This document shows, piece by piece, positions 9,337-18,474 of a stretch of DNA of 64,000 bases (the stretch's first letter is position 1; each line of letters begins with the position of its first letter). The stretch lies in the NCBI RefSeq assembly GCF_001426225.1, contig NZ_LMRT01000009.1:208165-272164 (forward strand), read 5' to 3'. The notes under the pieces are model-generated. The model worked only from the letters and a program-made list of their open reading frames with translations, was not told the DNA's origin and made no database searches. The translations under genes and the position numbers were made by a program. The stretch comes from Allobosea sp. Leaf344. Lineage in GTDB: Bacteria; Pseudomonadota; Alphaproteobacteria; Rhizobiales; Beijerinckiaceae.

Positions 9337-9642
9337 ATGGCCGAGCCGCTCGAGGCATGCGCGCCCCGCCCCGCCGTCTCGCCGGGGTATCGGACGGACA
9401 GCTCCGCCGGCAGCGAGCTCACGCTCGAGGATTATGTGGCGCGGCGCTATGTCGAGATTCTGCAGGCGCGCGCGACGGCCACCCAGGACCGGCCCGGCAG
9501 ACGGGGCCAGCGCCGGTGCAAGGAGGCGATCTCGATCCGGCTCGACCATGATCTCCTGGAAACGCTGCGCGCCTCGGGCCCGGGCTGGCAGACGCGCGTC
9601 AACCAGGCGCTGCGCGACTGGCTGGAGAGGGTGGCGGCGTGA
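9337..9642 (+). CDS. BrnA/DUF4415-like ribbon-helix-helix protein, orphan
   Basis: 101-residue protein. The last 40 residues (AISIRLDHDLLETLRASGPG, then WQTRVNQALRDWLERV) match the C-terminal DNA-binding and dimerisation part of BrnA antitoxins (DUF4415). The N-terminal 60 residues are a low-complexity extension. A strong GAGGAGGAG ribosome site precedes the ATG. BrnA normally follows the toxin BrnT, but no BrnT-like gene is present: murB ends three bases further on, facing it, and ddl lies upstream on the other strand. It is the only plus-strand gene in the dcw block, which suggests later insertion and a purely regulatory role. The function is inferred from the domain. Confidence 0.75.
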   Translation: MAEPLEACAPRPAVSPGYRTDSSAGSELTLEDYVARRYVEILQARATATQDRPGRRGQRRCKEAISIRLDHDLLETLRASGPGWQTRVNQALRDWLERVAA

Positions 9643-9645
9643 GCC

Positions 9646-10572
9646 TCAGGCCGCAACGCCGAGCCGCTTGATCTCCCATTGCAGCTCGAAGCCCGAGGAA
9701 TCCTTGACGCGGCGCCGCACCTCTTCGCCGAGCCCCTCGATATCGGCCGCCGTGGCGCCGCCGGTGTTGATCAGGAAGTTGCAATGCATTTCCGAGACCT
9801 GCGCGCCGCCGCGACGCAGGCCGCGGCAGCCGGCGGCGTCGATCAGCTGCCAGGCCTTGCCGCCGGGCGGGTTCTTGAAGGTGGAGCCGCCGGTCCGCTC
9901 CTTGATCGGCTGCGCCGCCTCGCGGGCCGCCGTCACCCGGTCCATCTCGGCGAGGATCGCCGCCTGATCGCCCTTGCGGCCCTGGAACAGCGCCGAGGTG
10001 AAGACGATCTCATGCGTCGCGGCCGCGCTATTGCGGTAGGTGAAGCCCATCTGCGCATGCGACAGCGTCACGATTTGGCCCTGGCGCGTCACGCCGCGCG
10101 CCTCGACCAGCACATCGGTGGTCTCGCCGCCATGCGCTCCGGCATTCATCCGCAGCGCCCCGCCGATGCAGCCGGGGATGCCGCGATAGAAGGCGAGCCC
10201 GTCGAGCGAGGCATCGGCCGCCGCCCTCGCCACCTTCACGTCGGGAACCGCCGTCCCGGCGCGCAACCGGTCCCCCTCCTCCAGCGAAATCTCGGCGAAG
10301 GCCTTGCCGCCGAGGCGGATGACGAGGCCGGGAATGCCGCCGTCGCGCACGATCAGATTGGAGCCCAGCCCGACGACCGTGACCGGCATGTCGGCGGGCA
10401 GCGCCGCGAGCAGCGCCGCCAGATCCTCCTCATCCGCCGGGGTGAACAGCGCCTGCGCCGGCCCGCCGACGCGGAACCAGGTCAGCCCGGCCATGTCGTG
10501 ATTGGCGAGCAGCCGGCCGCGGAGACCGGGAACGGCCGCGCGCAGGGCCGGTGTGATGTCGGGATAGCTCAT
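9646..10572 (-). CDS. murB: UDP-N-acetylenolpyruvoylglucosamine reductase MurB
   Basis: FAD enzyme that makes UDP-MurNAc, the second step of peptidoglycan precursor synthesis, cytoplasmic. In its 308 residues are the FAD-binding loop ([14 protein letters not shown]), [21 protein letters not shown], and the catalytic Ser segment (GGSTFKNP). The spacing of the C-terminal domain is type I MurB-like. An AAGGAAC ribosome site precedes the ATG. It lies 38 bases after murC on the same strand. Confidence 0.97.
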   Translation of the reverse strand: MSYPDITPALRAAVPGLRGRLLANHDMAGLTWFRVGGPAQALFTPADEEDLAALLAALPADMPVTVVGLGSNLIVRDGGIPGLVIRLGGKAFAEISLEEGDRLRAGTAVPDVKVARAAADASLDGLAFYRGIPGCIGGALRMNAGAHGGETTDVLVEARGVTRQGQIVTLSHAQMGFTYRNSAAATHEIVFTSALFQGRKGDQAAILAEMDRVTAAREAAQPIKERTGGSTFKNPPGGKAWQLIDAAGCRGLRRGGAQVSEMHCNFLINTGGATAADIEGLGEEVRRRVKDSSGFELQWEIKRLGVAA

Positions 10573-10610
10573 GGCGGTTCCTTAGCCTGTCTCCCCCGGG
10601 GAGAGAAGGC

Positions 10611-12020
10611 TCACCCGGCGGCGAGCGCCTTCAGCTCGCCGGGTAGCGCATAGGCCCATTGCGTGATGTTGCCGGCACCGAGGCAGACCACGTAATCCCC
10701 CGGCCCCGCCACCTCAGCGACCATGCCGGCGAGCTTCTCCGACCCCTCCAGCGGCAGAGCGTGGCGATGGCCGCGCGCCTTGATGCCGGACACCAGCGAA
10801 TCACGATCCGCCCCGGCGATCGGCGCCTCTCCGGCGGCATAGGTGTCGGCGACGATCACCGTATCGGCATCGTTGAAACAGGCGGCGAAATCGTCGAACA
10901 GGCTGGAGAGGCGGGTATAGCGATGCGGCTGTACGATGGCGATGACCTTGCCCTTGGTCGAGGCCCGCGCCGCCTTCAGCACCGCCGCGATCTCGACCGG
11001 GTGATGCCCGTAATCGTCGAAGATCAGCGCGCCGTTCCACTCGCCTGTCTTGGTGAAGCGCCGCTTCACCCCGCCGAACCCGGCCAGCGCCTCGCGGATC
11101 CGCTCCACCGGAATGCCGAGATCATAGGCCACGGCGATCGCCGCGGTGGCGTTGAGCGCGTTGTGATGGCCGGGCATCGGCATCACCAGATCGCGCACCA
11201 CCTCGTCGCGGCCGCGCTTGCGGTCCCGGATCAGCAGCGTGAACTTCGCCTGGCCGCCGGTGAGGTCGATGTCGATCAGCCGGAAATCGGCCTGCGGATT
11301 CTCGCCATAGGTGATGACGCGCCGGTCCTCGATCTGCCCGACCAGGCCCTGCACCGTGGGATGGTCGATGCACATCACCGCGAAGCCATAGAAGGGCAGG
11401 TTCTCGACGAAGCTCCGGAACGCCGCCTTGATCGCGTCGAAGGTCCCGAAATGGTCGAGATGCTCGGGGTCGATATTGGTGACGATCGCGACGTCGGCCG
11501 GCAGCTTCAGGAAGGTGCCGTCGGATTCGTCGGCCTCGACCACCATCCAGTCGCTCTCGCCCATCCGGGCATTGGTGCCATAGGCGTTGATGATGCCGCC
11601 ATTGATCACGGTCGGATCGAGCCCGCCCTTCTCCAGCAGCGTCGCCACCAGCGAGGTGGTGGTGGTCTTGCCATGCGTGCCGGCGATGGCGATGCAGGAT
11701 TTCAGCCGCATCAGCTCCGCCAGCATCTCGGCCCGGCGCACCACAGGCAGGCGCTGCTCGCGCGCCGCCACGAGCTCGGGATTGTCGCGGCGGATCGCGG
11801 TGGAGACGACTACCACCTCGGCGCCCTGGATGTTCTGGGCGGCGTGGCCGATGAAGGTCTTGATCCCCTTCTCGTTCAGGCGGCGGACATTGGCGTTGTC
11901 GGCCGCGTCCGAACCCTGCACCTGGTAGCCGAGATTGTGCAGCACCTCGGCGATGCCGGACATGCCGATGCCGCCGATGCCGACGAAATGGATGGAGCCG
12001 AGCTTCGGCGGCAGCTTCAT
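10611..12020 (-). CDS. murC: UDP-N-acetylmuramate--L-alanine ligase MurC
   Basis: Mur ligase that adds L-Ala to UDP-MurNAc, cytoplasmic. The 469 residues hold the N-terminal Rossmann motif ([11 protein letters not shown]), the Mur ATP loop ([11 protein letters not shown]), the central catalytic domain ([11 protein letters not shown]) and the C-terminal domain ([10 protein letters not shown]). The ATG at 12020 was chosen because the family begins just there. A longer reading from 12092 would overlap the end of murG and has no family support. Second gene after ftsW-murG, 22 bases after murG. Confidence 0.97.
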   Translation of the reverse strand: MKLPPKLGSIHFVGIGGIGMSGIAEVLHNLGYQVQGSDAADNANVRRLNEKGIKTFIGHAAQNIQGAEVVVVSTAIRRDNPELVAAREQRLPVVRRAEMLAELMRLKSCIAIAGTHGKTTTTSLVATLLEKGGLDPTVINGGIINAYGTNARMGESDWMVVEADESDGTFLKLPADVAIVTNIDPEHLDHFGTFDAIKAAFRSFVENLPFYGFAVMCIDHPTVQGLVGQIEDRRVITYGENPQADFRLIDIDLTGGQAKFTLLIRDRKRGRDEVVRDLVMPMPGHHNALNATAAIAVAYDLGIPVERIREALAGFGGVKRRFTKTGEWNGALIFDDYGHHPVEIAAVLKAARASTKGKVIAIVQPHRYTRLSSLFDDFAACFNDADTVIVADTYAAGEAPIAGADRDSLVSGIKARGHRHALPLEGSEKLAGMVAEVAGPGDYVVCLGAGNITQWAYALPGELKALAAG

Positions 12021-12042
12021 GGGGGTGACGATCCTGTCTGGT

Positions 12043-13137
12043 TCAGAATGAGGCGGTTTCGACGACGAGCCGCGCCAGCCGCTCCGCCGCATCGGGAATG
12101 CCGGCGCTCTTGGCGCTCTCCGCCATGGCCGTCAAGTGTGCCGGCTCATTGATCAGGCGCGAGAGCTCCGCCGCCAGCCGCGCCGGGGTGAAGTCGGACT
12201 GCATGATGCGGATCGCGCCGCCGCGCTTTTCCAGAAAGGCCGCATTGGCCGCCTGGTCCTGGTCCAGCGCGCCGGGCAGCGGCACGAGCAGCGCCGGACG
12301 GCCGATCACCGTGAGCTCCGCGATGGTCGAGGCGCCGGAGCGGGCGACCACCAGATGTGCCTGTGCCAGGCGCGCCGGCAGATCCTTGAAGAAGGGCTGA
12401 ATTTCGGCGCGGACGCCGAGCCCGGCATAGATGCCGCTGACCCTCTCCCGATCCTCGGGGCGCGCCTGCTGGGTGACCACCAGCCTCGCCCGCTCGGTCG
12501 GCGAAAGCTCCTGGATGGCGGGGGGAACGATGTCGGCCATGATCCGCGCGCCCTGGCTGCCGCCGAACACCAGGAGATGGAAGGGCCCTTCCTCGGGCCG
12601 GCCATAGGGCGAGGCGGCGGCGAGCACCGCGGGCCGCACCGGATTGCCGACATGCCGGCACTTCGCCAGGCTCGCGGCCGGCAGCCCGCCGACCTCGGCG
12701 AAGCCGGTCGCGATCGCGTCCACCCGTCCCGAGAGGAAGCGGTTGGCCCGCCCGACCACGGCGTTCTGCTCGTGGATCATCGTCCTGACACCACCGAGCG
12801 AGGCCCCGAACACCGGCGGCACCGTGGGATAGCCGCCGAAACCGAGCAGCAGGCCGGGCTTCAGCTCCCGCACCGTCCGGCGCGCCGCCAGCACCCCCTT
12901 GCCGATCTCCAGCGCGCCGCGGAGCTTGCCGATCAGCGACCGGCCCGACGGCGTCGCCGAGGGGATCGGGATCACCGCATCGGCCGGGAAATCCCCCGCG
13001 AATTCCGCTCCGCGCGGATCGGTCATCAGCATCACGCGGATGCCCTGCGCCCGCAGGACATGGCTCAGCGCCTCGGCCGGGAAGAGATGCCCGCCCGTGC
13101 CGCCGGCCGCCAGAATGACGAGCTTCTCCCGTGCCAT
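12043..13137 (-). CDS. murG: Lipid II synthase MurG (GlcNAc transferase)
   Basis: Peripheral inner-membrane glycosyltransferase that converts lipid I to lipid II. Its 364 residues carry the Gly-rich loop ([12 protein letters not shown]), [10 protein letters not shown] and [12 protein letters not shown] in the acceptor domain. The donor-binding half contains VFGGSQGA, a slightly diverged [11 protein letters not shown], and [14 protein letters not shown]. Normal length. Located between ftsW (13 bases upstream) and murC. Confidence 0.98.
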   Translation of the reverse strand: MAREKLVILAAGGTGGHLFPAEALSHVLRAQGIRVMLMTDPRGAEFAGDFPADAVIPIPSATPSGRSLIGKLRGALEIGKGVLAARRTVRELKPGLLLGFGGYPTVPPVFGASLGGVRTMIHEQNAVVGRANRFLSGRVDAIATGFAEVGGLPAASLAKCRHVGNPVRPAVLAAASPYGRPEEGPFHLLVFGGSQGARIMADIVPPAIQELSPTERARLVVTQQARPEDRERVSGIYAGLGVRAEIQPFFKDLPARLAQAHLVVARSGASTIAELTVIGRPALLVPLPGALDQDQAANAAFLEKRGGAIRIMQSDFTPARLAAELSRLINEPAHLTAMAESAKSAGIPDAAERLARLVVETASF

Positions 13138-13150
13138 GCCGCCCGCCGCC

Positions 13151-14284
13151 TCAGTGCCTGAACGCGCCGAAATCGGCGGCTCTCGGCCGCTTGCGCGTCA
13201 GGGCCAGCAGGAAACCGGTGCCGATCGCCAGCGACAGCAGCGACGAGCCGCCATAGGAGATGAAGGGCAGCGTCATGCCCTTGGCCGGCATCATGTGCAG
13301 GTTGACCATCATGTTGATCGCCGCCTGGATGCCGAACAGCAGCGACAGCCCGGTCACAGCCAGCCGCACGAAGGCGTCCTCCGTCTTCTGCGCGACGATC
13401 AGCGCTCGCAGCACGATCACCGCGAACAGCGCGACCAGCGCGATGCAGATCACGATGCCGAACTCCTCGGCCGTCACGGCGAAGATGAAATCGGTATGGG
13501 CGTCGGGCAGGATGCGCTTGACCGTGCCCTCTCCCGGACCCTTGCCGAGCCATCCGCCCTGGGCGAAGCTCTCCAGCGCCGTATCGATCTGAAAGGTATC
13601 GCCCGAGCCCTTGTCCATGAAGCGCTCGATGCGGGCGCGGACATGCGGCACCAGCTGATAGGCGACCAGCAGGCCGAAGGCGCCGATGCCGCCGAGCCCC
13701 ATCACCCAGAACCAGTGCAGCCCCGCGACGAAGAACAGCCCGCACCAGACCAGGCTGATCAGGATCGTCTGGCCGAAATCCGGCTGCAGCACGAGCGGCG
13801 TGATCGTCACCGGCAGCAGCAGGAACGCCATCAGCGTGCCGGGCAGGTCGGGCCGGCGGGTGCCCTCGGCGAAGGCCCAGGCGGCGAGGACGACGAAGGC
13901 CGGCTTCAGGAATTCCGAAGGCTGGACCGAGCCGATCGGCCCGAGCGTCAGCCAGCGCCGGGCGCCCTTCACCTCGATGCCGAGATAGAGCGTGGCGACG
14001 ACCATCGCCAGCGAGCAGACGAAGATCAGCAGCGCCGCCCGCCGCACCTGGCGCGGTGTCATGAACGAGACGCCGATGAAGATCGCCAGCGCGGCGAGCA
14101 GGAAGAAGGCCTGGCGATTGACGAAATGGAAGGTCGACAGGCCGAGCCGTTCCGCCACCGGCGGGCCGCCCGCCATCAGCAGGACCACGCCCGAGACCAT
14201 CAGCGCGACCAGCGCGCCCAGGATGACGCGGTCGATCGACCACCACCAGCGGCCGCTGAGACTGGGTTCGGCGCGAGAAACCAT
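13151..14284 (-). CDS. ftsW: Peptidoglycan glycosyltransferase FtsW
   Basis: SEDS-family polytopic membrane protein that polymerises septal peptidoglycan together with a class B PBP. It has 377 residues and about ten membrane helices. The SEDS signature is visible (around QPSEFLKPAFVVL), as are a large extracytoplasmic loop and the C-terminal region with GGSSLLSLAIGTGFLLAL. The Lys/Arg-rich tail is cytoplasmic. It is the first visible dcw gene; murD, which normally precedes it, is absent and aroB lies upstream instead. Confidence 0.96.
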   Translation of the reverse strand: MVSRAEPSLSGRWWWSIDRVILGALVALMVSGVVLLMAGGPPVAERLGLSTFHFVNRQAFFLLAALAIFIGVSFMTPRQVRRAALLIFVCSLAMVVATLYLGIEVKGARRWLTLGPIGSVQPSEFLKPAFVVLAAWAFAEGTRRPDLPGTLMAFLLLPVTITPLVLQPDFGQTILISLVWCGLFFVAGLHWFWVMGLGGIGAFGLLVAYQLVPHVRARIERFMDKGSGDTFQIDTALESFAQGGWLGKGPGEGTVKRILPDAHTDFIFAVTAEEFGIVICIALVALFAVIVLRALIVAQKTEDAFVRLAVTGLSLLFGIQAAINMMVNLHMMPAKGMTLPFISYGGSSLLSLAIGTGFLLALTRKRPRAADFGAFRH

Positions 14285-14312
14285 CGTGGCTCCACCATTG
14301 CAGCGGCGCGGG

Positions 14313-14341
14313 GATGCGCCTTCGGCGAATCACTCTGTCAA
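14313..14341 (-). promoter_or_regulatory. Possible sigma-70 promoter of ftsW-murG-murC-murB
   Basis: An exact TTGACA hexamer (14341 down to 14336) lies about 52 bases upstream of the ftsW ATG on its strand. Seventeen bases further the -10 position is GC-rich (CGCATC) and a poor match. The immediate upstream sequence is AT-rich for this genome. It may be the promoter that lets this dcw half run independently of aroKB. Confidence 0.3.
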
Positions 14342-14383
14342 TGAATGGTTAATCGTTTGATTAGGAGGCGGCGTTCCGGCCGC

Positions 14384-15562
14384 TCAACCCTGCGCCAGCT
14401 CGGCGGCGATGAAGGCCCTGACATCCTCCGCCGCGACGCCCGGCGCGATGAAGCTCCTGCCGATGCCGCGCGCCAGGATGAAGGTCAGCACCCCGCGCTT
14501 CACCTTCTTGTCCTGCGCCATGGCCGCGACGATCGCATCGGCGCTGCCCACGCCTCCGGGCACTTGCTGCAGGCGGCTCGGCAGCCCGACGGCGTCGAGA
14601 TGGCGGGCGACGCGCAGCGCATCCTGGCCGTGGCACAGGCCCAGCGACTGCGAGAAGCGGAAGGCCAGCGCCAGGCCGATCGCCACCGCCTCGCCATGCA
14701 CCAGCCGGCGCGAATCGTAATCGGTCAGCCGTTCCAGCGCATGGGCGAAGGTATGGCCGAGATTGAGCAGGGCGCGGTCGCCCTCCTCGCGCTCGTCCCG
14801 CGCGACGACCGCCGCCTTGGCCCGGCACGAGACGGCGACGGCATGGTCCCGCTCCGGCCCGCCGGCGATGATCCGGCTCCAATTCGCCTCGCACCAGTCG
14901 AAGAAGCCGGGATCGCCGATCAGCCCGTATTTCACCACCTCGGCATAGCCGGCCTTGAATTCGCGCGGGCTCAGCGTGTCGAGCAGCGCCGTATCGGCGA
15001 TGACCAGCGCCGGCTGGTGGAAGGCGCCGACGAGGTTCTTGCCATGGCTGGTGTTGATGCCGGTCTTGCCGCCGACGGAGGAATCGACCTGGGCCAGGAG
15101 GCTCGTCGGAATCTGCACGAAGGGCACGCCGCGCCGCAGGATGGCGGCGGCGAAGCCCGTGAGATCGCCGACCACGCCGCCGCCCAGCGCGATGACGAGG
15201 TCGTTGCGCTCGATCCGCGCCGCCAGAAGATCGTCGCAGAGAGCGGTCAGGCGCGCATAGGATTTCGATGATTCGCCGGGCGGGACCGTGATCCGCGACG
15301 AGGCCAGGCCGGCCTGCTGCAGGCTCGCCTCCAGCGCCGGGGCATGCAGCGCGCCCACGGTCTCGTCGGTGACGATCGCCGCCTTGGCGCCGGGCGACAG
15401 CGCCGCGATCAGCCCCGCCGCCTCGCAGAGCAGGTGGCGGCCGATATGGATCTCGTAGGATCGGCCCTCCAGCGAGACGGGGACGATCTGGCCGCGGCCG
15501 ATCGCCTGGCTCGGTGCGCCAGGCGCGGAGGTCGACGCCGTCGGGGCTGCGGGAGTGCTCAT
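14384..15562 (-). CDS. aroB: 3-dehydroquinate synthase AroB
   Basis: NAD- and metal-dependent enzyme that converts DAHP to 3-dehydroquinate in the shikimate pathway, cytoplasmic. The 392 residues show the NAD-binding loops (PPGESSKS, IALGGGVVGDLTGFAAA), IPTSLLAQVDSSVGGKTGIN, and the metal-ligand regions (KAGYAEVVKYGLI, NLGHTFAHALE, HGEAVAIGL). The start shares one base with the aroK stop (TGATG), so the pair is coupled. Confidence 0.97.
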   Translation of the reverse strand: MSTPAAPTASTSAPGAPSQAIGRGQIVPVSLEGRSYEIHIGRHLLCEAAGLIAALSPGAKAAIVTDETVGALHAPALEASLQQAGLASSRITVPPGESSKSYARLTALCDDLLAARIERNDLVIALGGGVVGDLTGFAAAILRRGVPFVQIPTSLLAQVDSSVGGKTGINTSHGKNLVGAFHQPALVIADTALLDTLSPREFKAGYAEVVKYGLIGDPGFFDWCEANWSRIIAGGPERDHAVAVSCRAKAAVVARDEREEGDRALLNLGHTFAHALERLTDYDSRRLVHGEAVAIGLALAFRFSQSLGLCHGQDALRVARHLDAVGLPSRLQQVPGGVGSADAIVAAMAQDKKVKRGVLTFILARGIGRSFIAPGVAAEDVRAFIAAELAQG

Positions 15563-16161
15563 CAGGGTGCGGTCTCGGCCGGTGTTGCGCAGAGATGCTG
15601 CGACAGCGCAGCCACGATGTCTTCGACCACCACATCCTGCGGATCGTCCCGCGAAATGATGGTGAGGTCGGCCAGGGCATAGACCGGCTCGCGCTCCGCC
15701 AGCATGCGCCGCAGCGTCCCCTCCGGATCGGCCGTCTGCAGCAGCGGCCGGTTCGACCGCTTGCGGACGCGCCGCATCAGCACGTCGGGCTCGGCCTTGA
15801 GCCAGACCGAGACGCCGAGATCCCCGATTCTGGCGCGGGTCTCCGCATTCATGAAGGCGCCGCCGCCGGTCGCCAGCACGAGCGGCGCACGGGTCGTCAG
15901 CACCCGCGCGATCACCCGCCGCTCGCCGTCGCGGAACTCGGCCTCGCCCCGCTGCGCGAAGATCTCCGGGATGGTCATCCCCGCCGCGGTCTCGATCTCG
16001 GCATCGGCGTCGACGAACGGCAGGCCGAGCCTGGCCGCGAGCCGGCGGCCGACCGAGCTCTTGCCCGATCCCATCATGCCGACGAGCACGACGGCGCGCG
16101 GCCCGAGCGCGATGCGCACGGCATCGCGATCGGATCGGGGCGCAGGGTCGGCAATGGTCAT
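15562..16161 (-). CDS. aroK: Shikimate kinase AroK
   Basis: P-loop kinase that phosphorylates shikimate, cytoplasmic. The ATG at 16161 gives 199 residues and places the Walker A motif (VLVGMMGSGKSSVGRRLA) near residue 23; longer in-frame readings upstream have no family support. The shikimate-binding DADAEIE motif and LATGGGAFM are present. First gene of aroKB, divergent from the xerD operon, as in many Rhizobiales. Confidence 0.96.
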   Translation of the reverse strand: MTIADPAPRSDRDAVRIALGPRAVVLVGMMGSGKSSVGRRLAARLGLPFVDADAEIETAAGMTIPEIFAQRGEAEFRDGERRVIARVLTTRAPLVLATGGGAFMNAETRARIGDLGVSVWLKAEPDVLMRRVRKRSNRPLLQTADPEGTLRRMLAEREPVYALADLTIISRDDPQDVVVEDIVAALSQHLCATPAETAP

Positions 16162-16322
16162 TCGCGAAAATTCCCGGCAGCGGCGCGCCGCGGATGTCAC
16201 GGCGGGCCGCACGTCAAGCGGCTTGTTCTGCCTGCCCTGTAGCATGACGCCTTGCGCGGCGTCATGCCCCACCCTTCGGCGGCAAAGAGATGCGGCGGGC
16301 CGAGCGGACCGGCGCTTGCATC

Positions 16323-16341
16323 TTCGCGATCGTTTCGCGAA
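16323..16341. promoter_or_regulatory. Inverted repeat in the aroK/xerD divergent region
   Basis: TTCGCGA (16323-16329) and TCGCGAA (16335-16341) form a perfect 7-bp inverted repeat around a five-base spacer, 54 bases before the GTG of the small gene that opens the xerD operon. It could be an operator or an RNA hairpin. No regulator is assigned. Confidence 0.3.
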
Positions 16342-16394
16342 TAAATGATCGCTAACCATGATCGCCATGGTCGCCATCTCAGGAATCGCCACGC

Positions 16395-16541
16395 GTGCCG
16401 ACCTTGTTCCGATTCGTCGCGATCCTGGCCATTCTGGGTGGGCTCGTCTTCGCCGGCATGATTGCCCTGGTCACCTTCGTCAAGCCGGAGCCGCGTGAGA
16501 TGATCGAGACCATCCCGCCCTCCAGGTTGCAGCCGAAATGA
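16395..16541 (+). CDS. 48-residue single-pass membrane miniprotein upstream of xerD
   Basis: Short gene starting with GTG. The product begins VPTLFRFVAILAILGGLVFA, a membrane helix (about residues 5-29), and continues into a soluble tail rich in Glu, Pro and Arg (KPEPREMIETIPPSRLQPK). TCAGGAA eight bases upstream could serve as ribosome site. Its stop overlaps the xerD ATG (ATGA), strong evidence for real, coupled translation. I recall similar unnamed small proteins in this place in other Rhizobiales, but no function is known to me. Confidence 0.75.
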   Translation: MPTLFRFVAILAILGGLVFAGMIALVTFVKPEPREMIETIPPSRLQPK

Positions 16542-17467
16542 GCCGGGAAGGGCGCCTGCGGCTGAAGGGTTTCCTCGACATGCTGGCGGCCGAGCGCGGC
16601 GCGGCCCGCAACACGCTCGACGCCTATGAGCGCGACATCGCGGATTATCTCGGCTTCCTCGGCCCCCGCTCGCCCGGCGAGGCGAGTTCCGACGATATCC
16701 GGGCCTGGCTCGGCACGCTGGCCGAGCGCGGTCTGAAGGCCTCCTCGGCGGCGCGGCGGCTCTCGGCCGTGCGCCAGTTCCACCGCTTCCTGTATACGGA
16801 GGGCCTCGCGCCGGGCGATCCCGCGGCCGCGATCCAGGGGCCGCGCCAGGGTCGGCCGCTGCCGAAGGTCGTGTCCGTCGCCGAGGTCGAGCGGCTGATG
16901 CAGGCGGCGCGGCAGGCGGCGGAGGCCGAGGCCCCGACACCGGCGGCGCGGCTGAAGGCCCTGCGCATGCGCTGCCTGATCGAATTGCTCTATGCGACGG
17001 GGCTGCGCGTCTCCGAGCTGATCGCCCTGCCTGTCGCAGCGGCCACAACGCGCGAGCGCTTCCTGGTGGTGCGCGGCAAGGGCGGGCGGGACAGGCTCGT
17101 CCCGCTGAACGAGCCGGCGCGCCAGGCCGGCCTCGCCTATCTCGAGGCGCTGCGCGCGACGGGTGGCGACAATGCCCGATGGCTCTTCCCCGGCGATGGC
17201 GAGAGCGGCCACCTGACCCGACAGGCCTTCGCGCGCGAGCTGAAGGTCCTTGCCGCGGCGGCCGGGCTCTCGCCGGATTCGCTCAGCCCCCATGTGCTGC
17301 GCCATGCTTTCGCCAGCCATCTCCTGCAGAACGGCGCCGATCTGCGCGTGGTCCAGGAGTTGCTGGGCCATGCCGACATCGCGACCACGCAGATCTACAC
17401 GCATGTGCTGGATGATCGGCTGAAGAGCATGGTGCGCGATCTGCACCCGCTGGCCGACAATCTCTGA
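16538..17467 (+). CDS. xerD: Site-specific tyrosine recombinase XerD
   Basis: Chromosome-dimer resolution recombinase acting at dif together with XerC. Its 309 residues include the N-terminal SAM-like core-binding domain and the complete catalytic set: Arg157 (ATGLRVSEL), Lys181 (RGKGGRD), His252 and Arg255 (HVLRHAF), His278 (LLGHADI) and Tyr287 (TTQIYTH). The start overlaps the preceding 48-residue gene by four bases. Confidence 0.95.
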   Translation: MSREGRLRLKGFLDMLAAERGAARNTLDAYERDIADYLGFLGPRSPGEASSDDIRAWLGTLAERGLKASSAARRLSAVRQFHRFLYTEGLAPGDPAAAIQGPRQGRPLPKVVSVAEVERLMQAARQAAEAEAPTPAARLKALRMRCLIELLYATGLRVSELIALPVAAATTRERFLVVRGKGGRDRLVPLNEPARQAGLAYLEALRATGGDNARWLFPGDGESGHLTRQAFARELKVLAAAAGLSPDSLSPHVLRHAFASHLLQNGADLRVVQELLGHADIATTQIYTHVLDDRLKSMVRDLHPLADNL

Positions 17468-17481
17468 CGAGCAGAGGGACC

Positions 17482-18087
17482 ATGACGCACCCCCACCTCA
17501 CCCATCTCGATCCCGAGCAGTTCCAGCGCACGCCCTGGAAGAACGGCGGCGGGATGTCGCTCGACATCGCCGGAGCCCATGAGAGCGGCGCCTCCGATGG
17601 CGGCTATGACGGGATGCTCTGGCGCTTCGGCCGGACCTCGATCCTGCAGCCCGGGCCGTTCTCGGACCTGACCGGCTATGACCGGCTGCAGCTCGTGCTC
17701 AACGGCGCCGGGCTCGTCCTGGAGACGCCGGAGGGCGAGATCGATCTGCGCGAGCCGCTGCAGCCGGTGCGCTATGATGGCGGCACGCCGATCGTCACCC
17801 GGCTCGAACAGGGGCCGGTCGAGGTCATCAACCTGATCGCCGACCGCGAGCATTGCGACATCGACCTGACCGTGCTGAAGCCGGGCGGCAGGCTCGACAC
17901 CGTCCCGGGCGCGACGACGCTGCTCTATGCGCCGGACGCGCCGAGCGAATTACGCGCCGACGGGCAGCGCCTGCATTTGGCGACGGGCCATGCGGTGAAG
18001 CTGGAAGGCGGCGCCTCCGCGCCGGTCATGGTCGAGACCGGCACCATCATCGCGGCCACGGTCCTGCAGCGGACGCATCTGCTCTGA
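17482..18087 (+). CDS. HutD/Ves family cupin-like protein
   Basis: 201-residue protein of the HutD/Ves family, recognised by the N-terminal PWKNGGG motif, the WRFGRTSI segment and the two-lobed beta fold with GYDRLQLVLNGAGL. HutD is linked to histidine utilisation and Ves to cold response in E. coli; no enzymatic activity is settled. There are no hut genes nearby, so a general role is more likely. It follows xerD by 14 bases and may be in the same transcript. Confidence 0.8.
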   Translation: MTHPHLTHLDPEQFQRTPWKNGGGMSLDIAGAHESGASDGGYDGMLWRFGRTSILQPGPFSDLTGYDRLQLVLNGAGLVLETPEGEIDLREPLQPVRYDGGTPIVTRLEQGPVEVINLIADREHCDIDLTVLKPGGRLDTVPGATTLLYAPDAPSELRADGQRLHLATGHAVKLEGGASAPVMVETGTIIAATVLQRTHLL

Positions 18088-18120
18088 GCGGACGCGTCAG
18101 GTCCGGGACCCGGGCGCGGA

Positions 18121-18312
18121 TCAGCCCTTGCGGCGGACCTTGTCGTCGCCCGGCGTCACCGGCGTCTGCGCCGCGACGGGGTCGCTGGCCGGGAACGTAT
18201 CCTTCAGGGCCTGGGTGAGCTCGGCATCCTTGTCGCCGGACTTCGCCTTCTTGCGCTGTTCCGCCTGCTCCTGGCGCAGGCTTTCCTTCGCCGGATTGCT
18301 TGCTGACGACAT
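18121..18312 (-). CDS. Small charged protein with DTFPASDP motif
   Basis: 63-residue, very hydrophilic protein. The first half is Lys/Gln/Glu-rich and probably helical. The second half carries [17 protein letters not shown], a motif I have seen in small uncharacterised stress-associated proteins of Rhizobiales and other soil bacteria. A perfect hairpin (18337-18354) sits just upstream of the ATG. Convergent with the HutD-like gene. Function unknown. Confidence 0.65.
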   Translation of the reverse strand: MSSASNPAKESLRQEQAEQRKKAKSGDKDAELTQALKDTFPASDPVAAQTPVTPGDDKVRRKG

Positions 18313-18474
18313 CGATCGGTCTCCCCACTTGGCCGCGCCGGTCGCTGGACCGGCTACTTCCAAGCAACGCGGCAGCGCAGGGGGCGTTCCCATCGGGCCC
18401 GCCGGCTTGGACTGGCGCCGACCGATCCCCATCTGCAGGATCACGCACGGCGCGGCAGCATCGGCCGGAGCGCA

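Noticed and set aside
14343..14358. Second CtrA-like site near ftsW (TTAATCGTTTGATTA)
   Set aside because: The second half is ATTA rather than TTAA, two mismatches, so it was not called.
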